Below, piece by piece: positions 17,867-26,960 of a DNA stretch of 64,000 nucleotides (the stretch's first letter is position 1; each line of letters begins with the position of its first letter). The notes below the pieces were generated by a model that worked only from the letters and a program-made list of their open reading frames with translations, was not told the DNA's origin and did no database searches. Location: assembly GCA_963519305.1 (NCBI GenBank), contig CAUQMS010000002.1:186001-250000 (forward strand). The letters are read 5' to 3'. Source of the DNA: Ewingella sp963519305 (GTDB lineage Bacteria; Pseudomonadota; Gammaproteobacteria; Enterobacterales; Enterobacteriaceae). The position numbers and the translations under genes were made by a program.

Positions 17867-17953
17867 CGGTGATATCCTTGAGTTTGAAATCGAATAATGC
17901 ATAATCCTTGTAAAAACTAACGTATTTTCCCCCTGATGGCGAGGAGTTCTTGC

Positions 17954-18244
17954 ATGCTGATATATCGTGGTGCCGGTATTATGACCCTGTTAATGCCCTG
18001 TGTTATTGTACTATTATTAATGTGGTTTTGGCCCGCTTCGAGTGTAAAACCGGGGGATGTCTCGTTAATGCAGTTCCTGCTGGGCGTGGGGATCGGCTCG
18101 GCAATCAATGTCGCTACTGGTTTGATATTAAACAAAAAAAACCATAGCGATGGTGTACACCATCACTTCTTTTATATGCCAATGCAGTGGCCCGCTCTGG
18201 CAATAATGCTTACCTGCCTCATTATTGGTTTTATCAAACACTGA
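17954..18244 (+). CDS. Small membrane protein, likely paralogue of the divergent neighbour
   Basis: Protein of 96 aa with about three hydrophobic segments. Start ATG 17954 follows GAGGAG with 7-nt spacing; a longer ORF from 17936 lacks such a site. The tail HHHFFYMPMQWPALAIMLT resembles the tail of the minus-strand neighbour (FF-x2-P-x3-WP pattern). Unknown function. The two genes share an 87-bp divergent promoter region. Confidence 0.65.
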   Translation: MLIYRGAGIMTLLMPCVIVLLLMWFWPASSVKPGDVSLMQFLLGVGIGSAINVATGLILNKKNHSDGVHHHFFYMPMQWPALAIMLTCLIIGFIKH

Positions 18245-18595
18245 ATAAAATATCCGGATGAATGTTATGGCTTTACCCTCCCGGATTATGGCATAGGAGT
18301 AAACAGGCTCAGCGACGCTTAACTAAAATTATTATCGTTCTTACAGAAGAATAGATGACCTGCAACGTTGATACACTAACTATTAGGGTGAATAATCCTA
18401 AAAGACGAATAATAGCTTGCCGCGGTTGACAAAATAGCGTTTTATAGCATGCTTTTATAATTCACAAATGTAATATAGCTGAAGCACGCCAGAGAAGGAT
18501 CTTGCGCATTTCTCCTTATGCCGGGAGATCTCTCTTTCGGTATTGCCTGATATAAGCAGCTTGTCCCTCTAACAGACAGTTAGCGAGTTTCTAAT
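18245..18595. other. Intergenic region before the M48 protease
   Basis: 351 bp, A/T-rich, with no convincing ORF. A TTGACA at 18426-18431 and a TATAAT at 18456-18461 are both perfect hexamers but 24 bp apart, too far for one sigma-70 promoter. One of them probably belongs to the promoter of the M48 gene. Nothing else was recognised. Confidence 0.4.
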
Positions 18596-20452
18596 TTGAA
18601 TAATTTAACGGCTTTGAAAAAAGGTTATGCAAAGGTATTTTTCTGGCTTCTGATTACGCTATTTATGATCCCTGCCATTACCCTGATCTTTGCAGAATAT
18701 GGCAGCAATCAACTCAACCAGCAATATACTCAGATCTTTATTGATGACGCGCGGGGACAACATCAGGACGTCGGTAAACTGGCAGATTTCCTGCAACAAA
18801 ATCCGCCTTCCAGCGTCTGTGGCACCCTTTCTGAAGATTTGCTCGATTACAAAAACGCAGTATGCGCCGACAAGTCTGAACTGTGGCAGTTCTACATGAT
18901 GGACAAAGTGGCATTCTGGACGCTGATCGCCAGCGGCGTGGTGCTGCTGACGGTGTTGTTGCTGAGCGCCCTCGCTTTCAAAAGCCGTCAGGGTCAGGTG
19001 CTCAGCCTGACGCTGGCCCGTAACTTCCTGATGCTCGCCAGTGCGCTGGAAGTGTTAGTGCAAGGCGCGATGCTGGTCTGGCTCTCGTTCTGGGGCACGG
19101 CTTTCTTCACACAGACTTACTATCCGAAACTGGTAATGGCGGTCGGCCTGCTGGTGCTGGCCGGTATGTTCTACATGATTAAAGGCATCTTCAAAAAGCC
19201 GCCTCATGAAGACGGCGTTGAAGGCGAAGTGGTGACGCGGGAAGCCGCGCCCGCGCTGTGGGCGCGTATTGATGCGCTGGCCGCTAAAGTCGGTACCACT
19301 GCGCCAGACCATATCATCGCTGGCATTGATACCAACTTCTACGTGACCGAAGCACCGCTTAGCGTCAACGAGCATACGCTGAACGGCCGCAAGCTGTATG
19401 TCAGTATTCCACTGCTGCGCCAGCTGACCACAGCACAGGCCGACGGCGTGATGGTGCATGAGCTGACGCACCTGCATGAAGGTGATACCGCATCGGGCGC
19501 GCTGCTCGGGCCGAAGCTGCATCGTTTTGATATGTATACACAGCTGATGGGTCAGAACGTCGCGACGCTGATCGTCTTCTATCCGCTGTGTTTGTACCGC
19601 ATGCTGTTTGAGCTAGCCTGGCAGCGTAACAGCCGTGAACGCGAGTTCATCGCAGACCGCAGCGCCGCGACGCACACCACGCCTGCCGCGATTATCGAAT
19701 CGCTGATTAAGATCTCCGCCTATGCCAGTTATCGTGGCGAAGTCGAACGTACCCTGTTCGATAACAAAACCCTGCATGAAAATGAGCTGGGGATCAGCAA
19801 AGCGATAGCCGCAGGTTTGCCGCAGCACGTCAGTTCGCCAGATTTTATCAGCCTGATGCGCGAGCAGAACGTGCCGCATCCGTTTGATTCGCATCCGCCT
19901 CTGGTGGAAAGAATGCGCAACGTCGATCACCACGTGGAAGAGTTGGGCTATGCAGCGATTGCCGCTGAATTCCCCGCGGAAAGCTGGGTGGATCTGATGC
20001 CGGTTGCCGATCAGATTGAACAACAGTTGTGGCAGAAATATGAACGTGATTTCTCATCGGTGCATGAAGAAAGTCTGGCGTGGCGTTATCAGCCAACCGG
20101 CGAAGAAGAGACGGCGCTGGTGCTCAAGCATTTTCCGCCGGTGGCCTTTACATTGAAGGATGGTTCTCAAGTAGAGATCACTTATCAGGGCGTGGTGAAG
20201 CCGAAAACGGGTGAATTGCTCGATTGGGACAACGTGAAAAACATTAACGTTATCAGCCAGTTTGGCACTGAGGTGTTGTATCTGCAACACGTTCAGCCGA
20301 ACGCGCAGGGTAAAAAGCGCAGTGAGATCCGTCTGCCGGGTCTGAAAAAGGAAATTGAAGGATTTAAAAATACGCTGGGCTACTACTGGCATCGCCACCA
20401 GACGGTGCGTGCATTGCAGCAAGAGGAAGAGGCTGCCGCTGTACAAAGCTAG
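18596..20452 (+). CDS. M48-family membrane metallopeptidase
   Basis: Zinc protease of 618 aa. N-terminal hydrophobic spans lie around residues 14-32, 103-125, 140-162 and 170-190. The catalytic HELTH is at about residues 287-291. The downstream REFIADRSAA supplies the third zinc ligand Glu and the family Asp. A roughly 120-residue C-terminal beta-rich extension follows the protease domain. The family includes HtpX-like quality-control proteases. The start is a TTG at 18596 (no ATG until after the first membrane span), with only a weak GAG site. A terminator-like hairpin follows. Confidence 0.85.
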   Translation: MNNLTALKKGYAKVFFWLLITLFMIPAITLIFAEYGSNQLNQQYTQIFIDDARGQHQDVGKLADFLQQNPPSSVCGTLSEDLLDYKNAVCADKSELWQFYMMDKVAFWTLIASGVVLLTVLLLSALAFKSRQGQVLSLTLARNFLMLASALEVLVQGAMLVWLSFWGTAFFTQTYYPKLVMAVGLLVLAGMFYMIKGIFKKPPHEDGVEGEVVTREAAPALWARIDALAAKVGTTAPDHIIAGIDTNFYVTEAPLSVNEHTLNGRKLYVSIPLLRQLTTAQADGVMVHELTHLHEGDTASGALLGPKLHRFDMYTQLMGQNVATLIVFYPLCLYRMLFELAWQRNSREREFIADRSAATHTTPAAIIESLIKISAYASYRGEVERTLFDNKTLHENELGISKAIAAGLPQHVSSPDFISLMREQNVPHPFDSHPPLVERMRNVDHHVEELGYAAIAAEFPAESWVDLMPVADQIEQQLWQKYERDFSSVHEESLAWRYQPTGEEETALVLKHFPPVAFTLKDGSQVEITYQGVVKPKTGELLDWDNVKNINVISQFGTEVLYLQHVQPNAQGKKRSEIRLPGLKKEIEGFKNTLGYYWHRHQTVRALQQEEEAAAVQS

Positions 20453-20468
20453 AATGCAGTAAATGAAA

Positions 20469-20512
20469 AACCCTGCTGAACGGTTTGTAAGGTGTGTTCA
20501 GCGGGGTTCTGT
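20469..20512 (+). terminator. Terminator after the M48 protease
   Basis: Arms AACCCTGCTGAAC (20469-20481) and GTTCAGCGGGGTT (20496-20508), with one G-T pair, followed by CTGTTATTT. It stands 17 bp after the stop. Confidence 0.7.
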
Positions 20513-20638
20513 TATTTCATCAGGCCGCTTTAATCGTTCGATGCTTCTTGGTTTTTACAGCATCTTCGATGAGGGCGAGCGGTCGGCATCGTACTCATTT
20601 AGCTCATTAGATAGGAGCCGGATGCCCGTTACGCAAAG

Positions 20639-21394
20639 TTAGTTGATCACTAAATACGCATGACTTGCCTTACTAAAACCATAAAAAACACTATTATCAG
20701 AACCTGTACTATAACAGTTTAATGCTATTCCCGACGGGCTATTCACCTTTTCTATATTTTGATAAATAGCCGTCATATAAAATCCGAAAGTACAATTATG
20801 TAACTGAGGGTCAATAACTTGAACAACGTTTCCTGAATGCTTATCGAGGACTTTAACTTTATTAATGGAAATGTCATTGCCCTTTTTCTCGTAAACACCG
20901 ATAAAGCTATGTTCATCGGACTGCCCCCAAAAAGGAATGTCAATTAACTGCTTCGTGTTGCCGGCTAACGGCGTAGCATCCATTGAGGCGGTATGTTGTA
21001 ATATAACGGTCAGACTGGTCTTCTTATTCTGCCAGGTACCCTGCAGGTTATCCCCGCCAAAGGCGAGTTTTAAAGGACATGTGCTGGTATCATATTTGAC
21101 ACCTTCTTCAATATGCTCACGGTATTCTTTATCGGTATTAACTTCGCAAAGTACGATGGAGGTGGCTGTTTTATTACCATAAAGCGGAATTGGAGAGCGA
21201 TACTTATCATAATAATAACTGCCCTTAACCGTCGTCTGTCCGCCAAAAGCATAACTTTGCAAAGAGACATGGACGGGATTCTTACCAATCATCCCTTCGT
21301 AATTATTGATGACATACCAACTGTCACTGGTGGCCATCGCTGAACTGCATAGCAGGGTATATAAACTGACTGATACCAGCGGTTTCAACATCAT
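20639..21394 (-). CDS. Exported protein of unknown function, third gene of a three-gene set
   Basis: 251 aa with a Sec signal peptide (MMLKPLVSVSLYTLLCSSAMA, cleavage before TSDSW). The mature part has six Cys-poor, Tyr/Ser-rich beta-like stretches such as VHVSLQSYAFGGQTTVKGSYYY. The motif GxTxxKGxYYYDKY resembles proteins with a DUF-type beta-barrel that modulate phospholipid or glycan handling, but no family could be named. Start ATG 21394 has AGGA eight nt upstream, and it begins one base after the stop of the membrane protein gene, so the two are translationally linked. Confidence 0.72.
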   Translation of the reverse strand: MMLKPLVSVSLYTLLCSSAMATSDSWYVINNYEGMIGKNPVHVSLQSYAFGGQTTVKGSYYYDKYRSPIPLYGNKTATSIVLCEVNTDKEYREHIEEGVKYDTSTCPLKLAFGGDNLQGTWQNKKTSLTVILQHTASMDATPLAGNTKQLIDIPFWGQSDEHSFIGVYEKKGNDISINKVKVLDKHSGNVVQVIDPQLHNCTFGFYMTAIYQNIEKVNSPSGIALNCYSTGSDNSVFYGFSKASHAYLVIN

Positions 21395-21395
21395 A

Positions 21396-22199
21396 TTATG
21401 CATCCTGGGTATGTTTTTTATCATCACCCGAGGTTACCCCGTCGCTATCCTGCTTTGCCAGTTTAGAGAAAATCGCCTCCAGTACGGCCTGGTAGTTTTT
21501 CTCGGCAATCATTGTCTTATTCAATGAACATTTCCTGTCGGTACCCGCAGACTTAATATGCAACTTGAATAAACGTTTATTCTCTTTAATGAGCGTGACA
21601 TTTTCCAGCGGGACAAGATAAGTATCCGCACACAGTGCAGGTGTAATAATCAACTGGTCCTGTAACAAACCTATCATGACGCGCTGGTTCAGGCGGGATG
21701 CGTTTAAGAATGAAATTACGCCAACACATACCAATAACCAGCCAACACTTGAACCACTGAAGCCCACCAGCATACCGACCACCAAAGCGAACCCGCCTTG
21801 CAGGCGAAGTGTTGAGGTTTTGAAATTCAATTCATGATCTGGCTTATTTTTTTCATTCTTGATGAAAGGTATCAAATTTTTGTTACGGTGTTTCTCATAG
21901 CTAAACATATAGCCATTCATAAATACTAAACTCAGCGGTAACATGACCACCGAGCCAATAATCGCCAGTGTCAATCCTAATTTTGGAATTTTAAATAGCA
22001 TTGGTAAGCTGATTAATTGCATAAGAATAGCAAGACAAAACGGCAAAATAATATGTGGCAGAAAATCCATTACTTCTCGCCATGAATATGCCAGATCATC
22101 ATATATGTCCCTCAGCTGTGTTGAAATGTACCACAGAGCACTGACCAGCAAAATATTAATAATGAGGCCTATCCAGACTGATTTCCCAAAACCATTCAT
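21396..22199 (-). CDS. Membrane protein with PH-like C-terminal segment, unknown function
   Basis: About 267 aa. Hydrophobic spans lie near residues 8-25, 46-66 and 74-92, with a further pair around 140-180. They are followed by a soluble tail (about residues 185-250) whose pattern, LLQDQLIITPALCADTYLV then PLENVTLIKE, looks like a bacterial PH-like domain. The C-terminus is charged. ATG 22199 has GGAA upstream; ATG 22211 is an alternative. It sits between a cytosolic-looking protein gene and an exported-protein gene on the same strand. Confidence 0.65.
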   Translation of the reverse strand: MNGFGKSVWIGLIINILLVSALWYISTQLRDIYDDLAYSWREVMDFLPHIILPFCLAILMQLISLPMLFKIPKLGLTLAIIGSVVMLPLSLVFMNGYMFSYEKHRNKNLIPFIKNEKNKPDHELNFKTSTLRLQGGFALVVGMLVGFSGSSVGWLLVCVGVISFLNASRLNQRVMIGLLQDQLIITPALCADTYLVPLENVTLIKENKRLFKLHIKSAGTDRKCSLNKTMIAEKNYQAVLEAIFSKLAKQDSDGVTSGDDKKHTQDA

Positions 22200-22256
22200 T
22201 TTTAATTCCATTTTATTCAGATAAACAGAGTGGCACCTTCAACATGTGACCACGTA

Positions 22257-22790
22257 TTATTCAGTAAACAGTGAGGTCAACATCGCTGAAGTTTGCGACT
22301 GATCAAGGGGTTCCCGGGTGTTGATGTCCATATCAAATGCTCGTAAACAGATGCTGAGCTGTTGCATCGAAGCATCGTCATCCTGAATGCAAAGAATGAA
22401 GGCGTTTTCAAAAGGTAAAATATCGACGACTCTTATTTCATGGGATTTAAGGTAGAAGTTTATATGCTCCAACCAAGGCATTGTATATATAAGTTCTGAA
22501 GCATGTACTGCCGCCATTGATTGATCGACTTTCTCAAGAAGCGAGAAAATATAAGCAGCGGGATCTGCGGGAAGTATGATTGTAGATAGCGGGCTGAGTT
22601 CTGGTAACCAACCAAAATATTCTTTCCACTCTTCATACACCATTAACCCTTGTTGGTTAAGATGTTTATACAACCAATTGATAATATCTTCCTGCCCCGG
22701 CGAGAGCGGAGGTGAAACGTGTAATGGCGTGCAATCGAGTAAAGGCATACATTTTTTAAGTGCAATGAGCAGATTATCTACTTCATTCAT
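22257..22790 (-). CDS. Cytosolic protein of unknown function, first gene of a three-gene set
   Basis: 177 aa, acidic, without signal peptide or membrane span. It has a strong AAGGGAG before the ATG. The central YEEWKEYFGWLPELSPLST and later MPWLEHINFYLK give it a helical, Trp-rich look reminiscent of immunity-type or SMI1-like proteins. That is only an impression, and I did not recognise a family. It is followed at 58 bp by the membrane protein gene and is divergent from the MORN-repeat gene. Confidence 0.65.
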   Translation of the reverse strand: MNEVDNLLIALKKCMPLLDCTPLHVSPPLSPGQEDIINWLYKHLNQQGLMVYEEWKEYFGWLPELSPLSTIILPADPAAYIFSLLEKVDQSMAAVHASELIYTMPWLEHINFYLKSHEIRVVDILPFENAFILCIQDDDASMQQLSICLRAFDMDINTREPLDQSQTSAMLTSLFTE

Positions 22791-22880
22791 TAATTTCTCC
22801 CTTATGAAAACTGTCCATTTATAACCACATTACTGTATTGGTCATATGATGGGGGAAATGTTATATAATGCCGCCTATTT

Positions 22881-22920
22881 ATTCAACAATAAATTAACCA
22901 TCATCTTGATTTCATGTAAC
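22881..22920 (+). repeat. 40-bp direct repeat, copy 1
   Basis: Starts ATTCAACAATAAATTAACC and ends TTTCATGTAAC, with a 10-bp divergent core. It is one of two exactly 40-bp copies 115 bp apart in the divergent promoter region between the unknown three-gene set and the MORN gene. Confidence 0.85.
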
Positions 22921-22995
22921 ACAGTGAGGCTTTCTAACGGACACGCTTGGGAATGACATTGCTCATAACCCGTATTTTTAAGGGAATATTGGTTG

Positions 22996-23035
22996 ATTCA
23001 ACAAAAAATTAACCGTTTGAAACGTTTCATGTAAC
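22996..23035 (+). repeat. 40-bp direct repeat, copy 2, with an internal palindrome
   Basis: Starts ATTCAACAAAAAATTAACC and ends TTTCATGTAAC. The flanks match copy 1 at 29 of 30 positions, while the 10-bp core differs. In this copy the core completes a perfect 12-bp palindrome TGAAACGTTTCA (23018-23029). It ends 35 bp before the MORN gene start, so it probably overlaps that gene's promoter or leader. Confidence 0.85.
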
Positions 23036-23069
23036 CTAAGCGCACTTTTTCAAAAGAGCAGGTCAGGGA

Positions 23070-25124
23070 ATGAAAGCCTTAAAGTTACTGTTTGGTATCG
23101 TAATACTCAATATGGGCGCATGGGCCGGCATGGCAATCGCGGCACCGGACGATACCCCACACCCTTTTTACCAGGGTAAAACGCTGGCTCACCCGGTCAT
23201 TTCAGGCGCCCGCTACAGCAGCGCCCTTCTGGTATTTATTCAGGAAAAACAAGCGGTAAAAGGCTATTATTGTTTCTGTAGCGAAGACGATCAGAGTGTC
23301 GATCACCTTCCCCACCTGCTCGGTACTTTCCCCGACTCCACCATCGAATCGGTGTTTTATGCCGATGTCGACCAGGCAGGTCAAATCACGCTCGTGTTAA
23401 GCAAAAGCCGCGGAAAATTCGCTCTTCGCAGTTGGCGTTATCAAGAAGACGGCAGCTATATTTCTGTACTGAGTTTACAACCGGTGCTGGATAATTTGGT
23501 CCGCAACAATAAAGATCTTAATTCAACACAAGTAAAACGCGCGCTCAGTCAACTTCCGCCTTATGACTACAGCGCGCAATACCCTAAATTCGACAATCCC
23601 GATTTCGATAACACCGACTTTACCCAAGGCAAGATTGTTGGCTGGTATCTCGACGATGGCACGCCTTCCCATGCCGCAAAACAACCGGCAGATAACGTGT
23701 ACGCCTATAAAAAAACCTTCGCAGAAAAAGACGGTTTATTTCTCACCGCGACCTTCCGCCGTGAAGAAGATAGCGCCACTCCGGGATTTCGCGTGACCGC
23801 CATCAGCTGGCAAGCCGACCCGGCTAAATTCAGCGGCAGCGAGAATGGGCCTTATGTCTATTACTCCGGGCAATATGGCTTAGTAAAAGGCTTTTTCCAA
23901 AAAGGCATTCCCAGCGGGAAATGGGTCACCGTCGGCGAGAATTACGGCAGCACCGGTAACTATGTTGCAGGGCAACAAGAAGGCAAGTGGACGATCAATG
24001 GGCCACAAGAAACGGCGACCGGCTTGATGAAAAACGGCGAGCGCGAAGGCCGCTGGGAGATAACCGACGGCATGGAGGGAGAAAACCCTGATCTAAGCGG
24101 GTTCGATACTTATCTTGATGGTCAACGTCATGGCCCGAGCGAGCGCCGCCTGGCAGGTGTGCTGCACTCGAAAGGCGAGTATGTCGATGACCAGCTTGAT
24201 GGCATGTGGATCACCGAAACCGGCGAAGGTCCGTATGTAAAAGGCGTGGCTAACGGGCTATGGAAGCTAAAAACCGGCGACGGTGAGATTCAGCAGGTCG
24301 AACTGATCGCGGGCCTAAAACAGGGTGAACTCCGCTGGAGTGATAAAAACGGCCAGCTGACACAAATCATTCATTACAAAGATAATATTCCTAATGGCCT
24401 GTACCAGAAGTTCAACGCGGCCGGAAACAGGGTCTATCAGGCCGATTATGTGATGGGCAAACTGGACGGCCGTGAAATCACCTATTATGACGACGGCACC
24501 ACGGTGCGCGCTGACCGCGGCTACCGCAATGGCGAACTCAACGGCCTGAATATCTACAATTTCCCCGACGGAAAACCGCAGTCCGTGTCGACACTGGATC
24601 ACGGTTATGAAGTCGGACTGATGCAGGAATTTACCGCCACCGGTGTCAAAATCACCGAGCGCAACTACTGCCCTCTGTCGATAACCGGTCGCGGCTATTG
24701 CGGCAAACAGCAAACCTTCAACGCAGACGGCACACCGCTCACTGATGCCGATTATCTCTTCAACCGCCAGCAAACCAATAATAGCTGGTATCCCAACGGT
24801 CAGCGTCAGGATGAAACGCGCATTGGCGCCGACGACAGCTACATTCAAATCAGCTATTACCCCAACGGTCAGATGCAATGCATCAGTCGCGCTCAGGGAT
24901 TCAGCCGTTTGGTGGTCGATGGCAAAGAGTACAAAGATTATCAGGGTGCCTTGCGTCAGGGCGAAAGCGCCTGCTATTACCCCGATGGTAAAGTCAAAAG
25001 CAGCGGAGTCTGGAAGGACGGCAGACTGACAACAGCCTGCCAGACACGCTTTGATGAGAACGGCAAACAGACCGCCCCCGGCCCGAATGGCTGCGTGATC
25101 CCGAAATGGCAGTATGAAAACTGA
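23070..25124 (+). CDS. Exported MORN-like (YwqK-type) repeat protein
   Basis: 684 aa with a signal peptide (cleavage after GMAIA-A). The first 270 residues form an N-terminal domain I do not recognise. From about residue 270 the protein is built of MORN_2/YwqK-like repeats with patterns such as GKWTINGPQ, GLMKNGEREGRWEITDG and YYPNGQMQC, ending near the C-terminus with YYPDGKVKSSGVW. Such repeats are found in proteins annotated as YwqK-family antitoxins, a label I would not transfer. RBS AGCAGG/AGGGA precedes the ATG. It is divergent from an unknown three-gene set with which it shares a repeat-bearing promoter region. Confidence 0.82.
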   Translation: MKALKLLFGIVILNMGAWAGMAIAAPDDTPHPFYQGKTLAHPVISGARYSSALLVFIQEKQAVKGYYCFCSEDDQSVDHLPHLLGTFPDSTIESVFYADVDQAGQITLVLSKSRGKFALRSWRYQEDGSYISVLSLQPVLDNLVRNNKDLNSTQVKRALSQLPPYDYSAQYPKFDNPDFDNTDFTQGKIVGWYLDDGTPSHAAKQPADNVYAYKKTFAEKDGLFLTATFRREEDSATPGFRVTAISWQADPAKFSGSENGPYVYYSGQYGLVKGFFQKGIPSGKWVTVGENYGSTGNYVAGQQEGKWTINGPQETATGLMKNGEREGRWEITDGMEGENPDLSGFDTYLDGQRHGPSERRLAGVLHSKGEYVDDQLDGMWITETGEGPYVKGVANGLWKLKTGDGEIQQVELIAGLKQGELRWSDKNGQLTQIIHYKDNIPNGLYQKFNAAGNRVYQADYVMGKLDGREITYYDDGTTVRADRGYRNGELNGLNIYNFPDGKPQSVSTLDHGYEVGLMQEFTATGVKITERNYCPLSITGRGYCGKQQTFNADGTPLTDADYLFNRQQTNNSWYPNGQRQDETRIGADDSYIQISYYPNGQMQCISRAQGFSRLVVDGKEYKDYQGALRQGESACYYPDGKVKSSGVWKDGRLTTACQTRFDENGKQTAPGPNGCVIPKWQYEN

Positions 25125-25235
25125 TACAGCACACAGGAGACAATCTCAGTAGCTGATGATCGTAGAGGAAAGTAGCGAAGCCTCGAAATAAAAATATCTT
25201 ACGGCGCGTAATCATTTTGGTGTAAGTGGGGAATA

Positions 25236-26501
25236 TTACGCATGGGCTATGGGCACATCACTCAAACGTGTGGTCCATGCAGGTGACAGCATTTCGCGTT
25301 TCATTTGCCAGAGCCTGTCTGTCCCCTGCCCGGCAAACCAAAGCGTTCCTTTGCCTTTTTTATTAATGTCATCAAAAAGTGTCATCAAAACCTCACTGTT
25401 GGCGCGCGGCGGGGACTCATCAAACAAATGCAGTTGCGCCACGCCCTGACTGAAGAAATCACCCAGCATTACCCCGGCTTTTTGGTATCGATAACCTTCT
25501 TTCCAGACGCTGTCCAGGCACTTTATTGCGGCAAATATGATGTCGCGGGTGTCCTGACTCGGCGTGATGAGCTGGCTGCTGGCGAGGTTACCATAGTAAA
25601 TTTCGCCTTCTGCAAAAGGGCTGGTTTTAACGAACACTGAGATTTGCTTGCAAAACTGGTGCTCTCCACGAAGTTTTTCCGCAGCGCGGCTGGCGTAATA
25701 GCAAATAGCCTCACGCATCTCCTGATAGGCAGTCACGCGGGTGCCGAAAGATCGCGAACAAACAATTTGCTGCTTAGCCGGAGCAAACTCTTCAAACCCC
25801 AGACAGGGTTCTCCGCGCAGCTCACGCACCGTTCTTTCCATCACTACGCTAAAATTTTTCCTGATGTAACCCAGGTCACATTCGGCCAACTGAAGTACCG
25901 TGCCGATACCCGCATCATGCAACTTTTTCGACGTCCGCCGCCCGATACCCCACACTTCGTCAACCGGAAGAATCATCATCAGTTTACGCTGGCGAACGGG
26001 ATCTGAGAGATCAATGACGCCATCGGCCTGAGTCCACTTTTTCGCTGCGAAATTGGCCAGTTTGGCCAGCGTTTTAGTAGGCGCAATGCCGACGCCGATA
26101 TTCAGGCGAGTATGCTGCCTCACCGTCTGCTTTATCTTTCTGCCAAAAGCCTCTAAATCCGTATCTGATGGCAGTTGGCTAAGATCGAGAAAAGCCTCAT
26201 CAATGCTATAGACTTCGATTTGAGGGCATATTTCCCTGAGCGTGTGCATCACGCGCTGGCTCATATCGCCGTAAAGTTCATAGTTACTGCTGAAAACTAC
26301 TACGTTGTGTTGCTGAAAAAGCGCCTTTTGCTTGAAATAGGGGGCGCCCATTTTAATTTTGAGCTTTTTCGCCTGTGCTGAAAGGGCAATAACGCAGCCA
26401 TCGTTGTTGGAAAGTACCACGACAGGTCTGCCTTGCAGATCGGGCCGCCACGCGACTTCGCAGCTCGCGTAAAACGAGTTCACATCAGCGAGTGCGTACA
26501 T
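25236..26501 (-). CDS. umuC: Translesion DNA polymerase V catalytic subunit
   Basis: Y-family polymerase of 421 aa. The N-terminus YALADVNSFYASCE carries the first catalytic Asp and steric-gate region. YSIDEAFLDLS (about residues 97-107) carries the catalytic Asp-Glu. The IGVGIAPTKTLAKLAN palm/fingers motif follows, and WGIGRRTSKKL is the HhH-like stretch. Length is normal. It starts inside the last 17 bp of umuD, giving translational coupling. It is induced with umuD from the LexA box. Confidence 0.96.
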   Translation of the reverse strand: MYALADVNSFYASCEVAWRPDLQGRPVVVLSNNDGCVIALSAQAKKLKIKMGAPYFKQKALFQQHNVVVFSSNYELYGDMSQRVMHTLREICPQIEVYSIDEAFLDLSQLPSDTDLEAFGRKIKQTVRQHTRLNIGVGIAPTKTLAKLANFAAKKWTQADGVIDLSDPVRQRKLMMILPVDEVWGIGRRTSKKLHDAGIGTVLQLAECDLGYIRKNFSVVMERTVRELRGEPCLGFEEFAPAKQQIVCSRSFGTRVTAYQEMREAICYYASRAAEKLRGEHQFCKQISVFVKTSPFAEGEIYYGNLASSQLITPSQDTRDIIFAAIKCLDSVWKEGYRYQKAGVMLGDFFSQGVAQLHLFDESPPRANSEVLMTLFDDINKKGKGTLWFAGQGTDRLWQMKREMLSPAWTTRLSDVPIAHA

Positions 26502-26922
26502 TTCGATGCATCGTGCTGATAACCGTTGTCACAACACCGACGATCTCGACTTCTTTGTCTTCATTCAGAGGAATGGGAGAATAGGCCGGATTTTCAGCCC
26601 GTAAATGAGGATAAGGATGGAGAAGAAGCCGTTTAACTGTGAACTCCCCATCCAGGCTGGCGACAACAATATCATTGTGGGCAGGTTTCAGGCTGAAATC
26701 GACCAGCAGCATGGAGCCGTCAATGATCGCCGCGTCCCGCATTGAATCCCCTGACACCTTAAGCACGTACGTAGAGGAAGGATGAGCGATCAGATGAGCG
26801 ACTAAATCGATCCCCTTCTCCACATAATCTGCTGCCGGGCTAGGGAAGCCTGCAGAAATATTGTTTAAATACAAAGGAATATTCGTTTTTTGTTGCCGTT
26901 TGGCAATTTTATAAAGCACCAT
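26485..26922 (-). CDS. umuD: Polymerase V accessory subunit, RecA-dependent self-cleaving
   Basis: 145 aa, S24 LexA-like peptidase fold. The cleavage site is Ala24-Gly25 (E. coli UmuD has Cys-Gly). Catalytic Ser60 lies in SGDSM and Lys97 in TVKRLL, matching E. coli numbering. After cleavage UmuD'2 pairs with UmuC for translesion synthesis. It lies 18 bp downstream of a near-perfect LexA operator. Confidence 0.95.
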   Translation of the reverse strand: MVLYKIAKRQQKTNIPLYLNNISAGFPSPAADYVEKGIDLVAHLIAHPSSTYVLKVSGDSMRDAAIIDGSMLLVDFSLKPAHNDIVVASLDGEFTVKRLLLHPYPHLRAENPAYSPIPLNEDKEVEIVGVVTTVISTMHRNVRTR

Positions 26923-26940
26923 GATTTGACCCCGGATAAA

Positions 26941-26960
26941 TACTGTATTTATATACAGTA
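26941..26960 (-). promoter_or_regulatory. LexA (SOS) box of umuDC
   Basis: TACTGTATTTATATACAGTA: CTG-N10-CAG with 19 of 20 positions matching the consensus. It is placed 18 bp before the umuD start codon, so it would overlap the promoter and give tight LexA repression. Confidence 0.95.

Noticed and set aside
18426..18461. Perfect TTGACA and perfect TATAAT upstream of the M48 gene
   Set aside because: 24-bp spacing is too long for one sigma-70 promoter; not called as a unit.
24315..24878. 187-codon minus ORF inside the MORN-repeat gene
   Set aside because: Mirror frame of a repeat-rich gene; repetitive Ile/Val/Ala product, no ribosome binding site.
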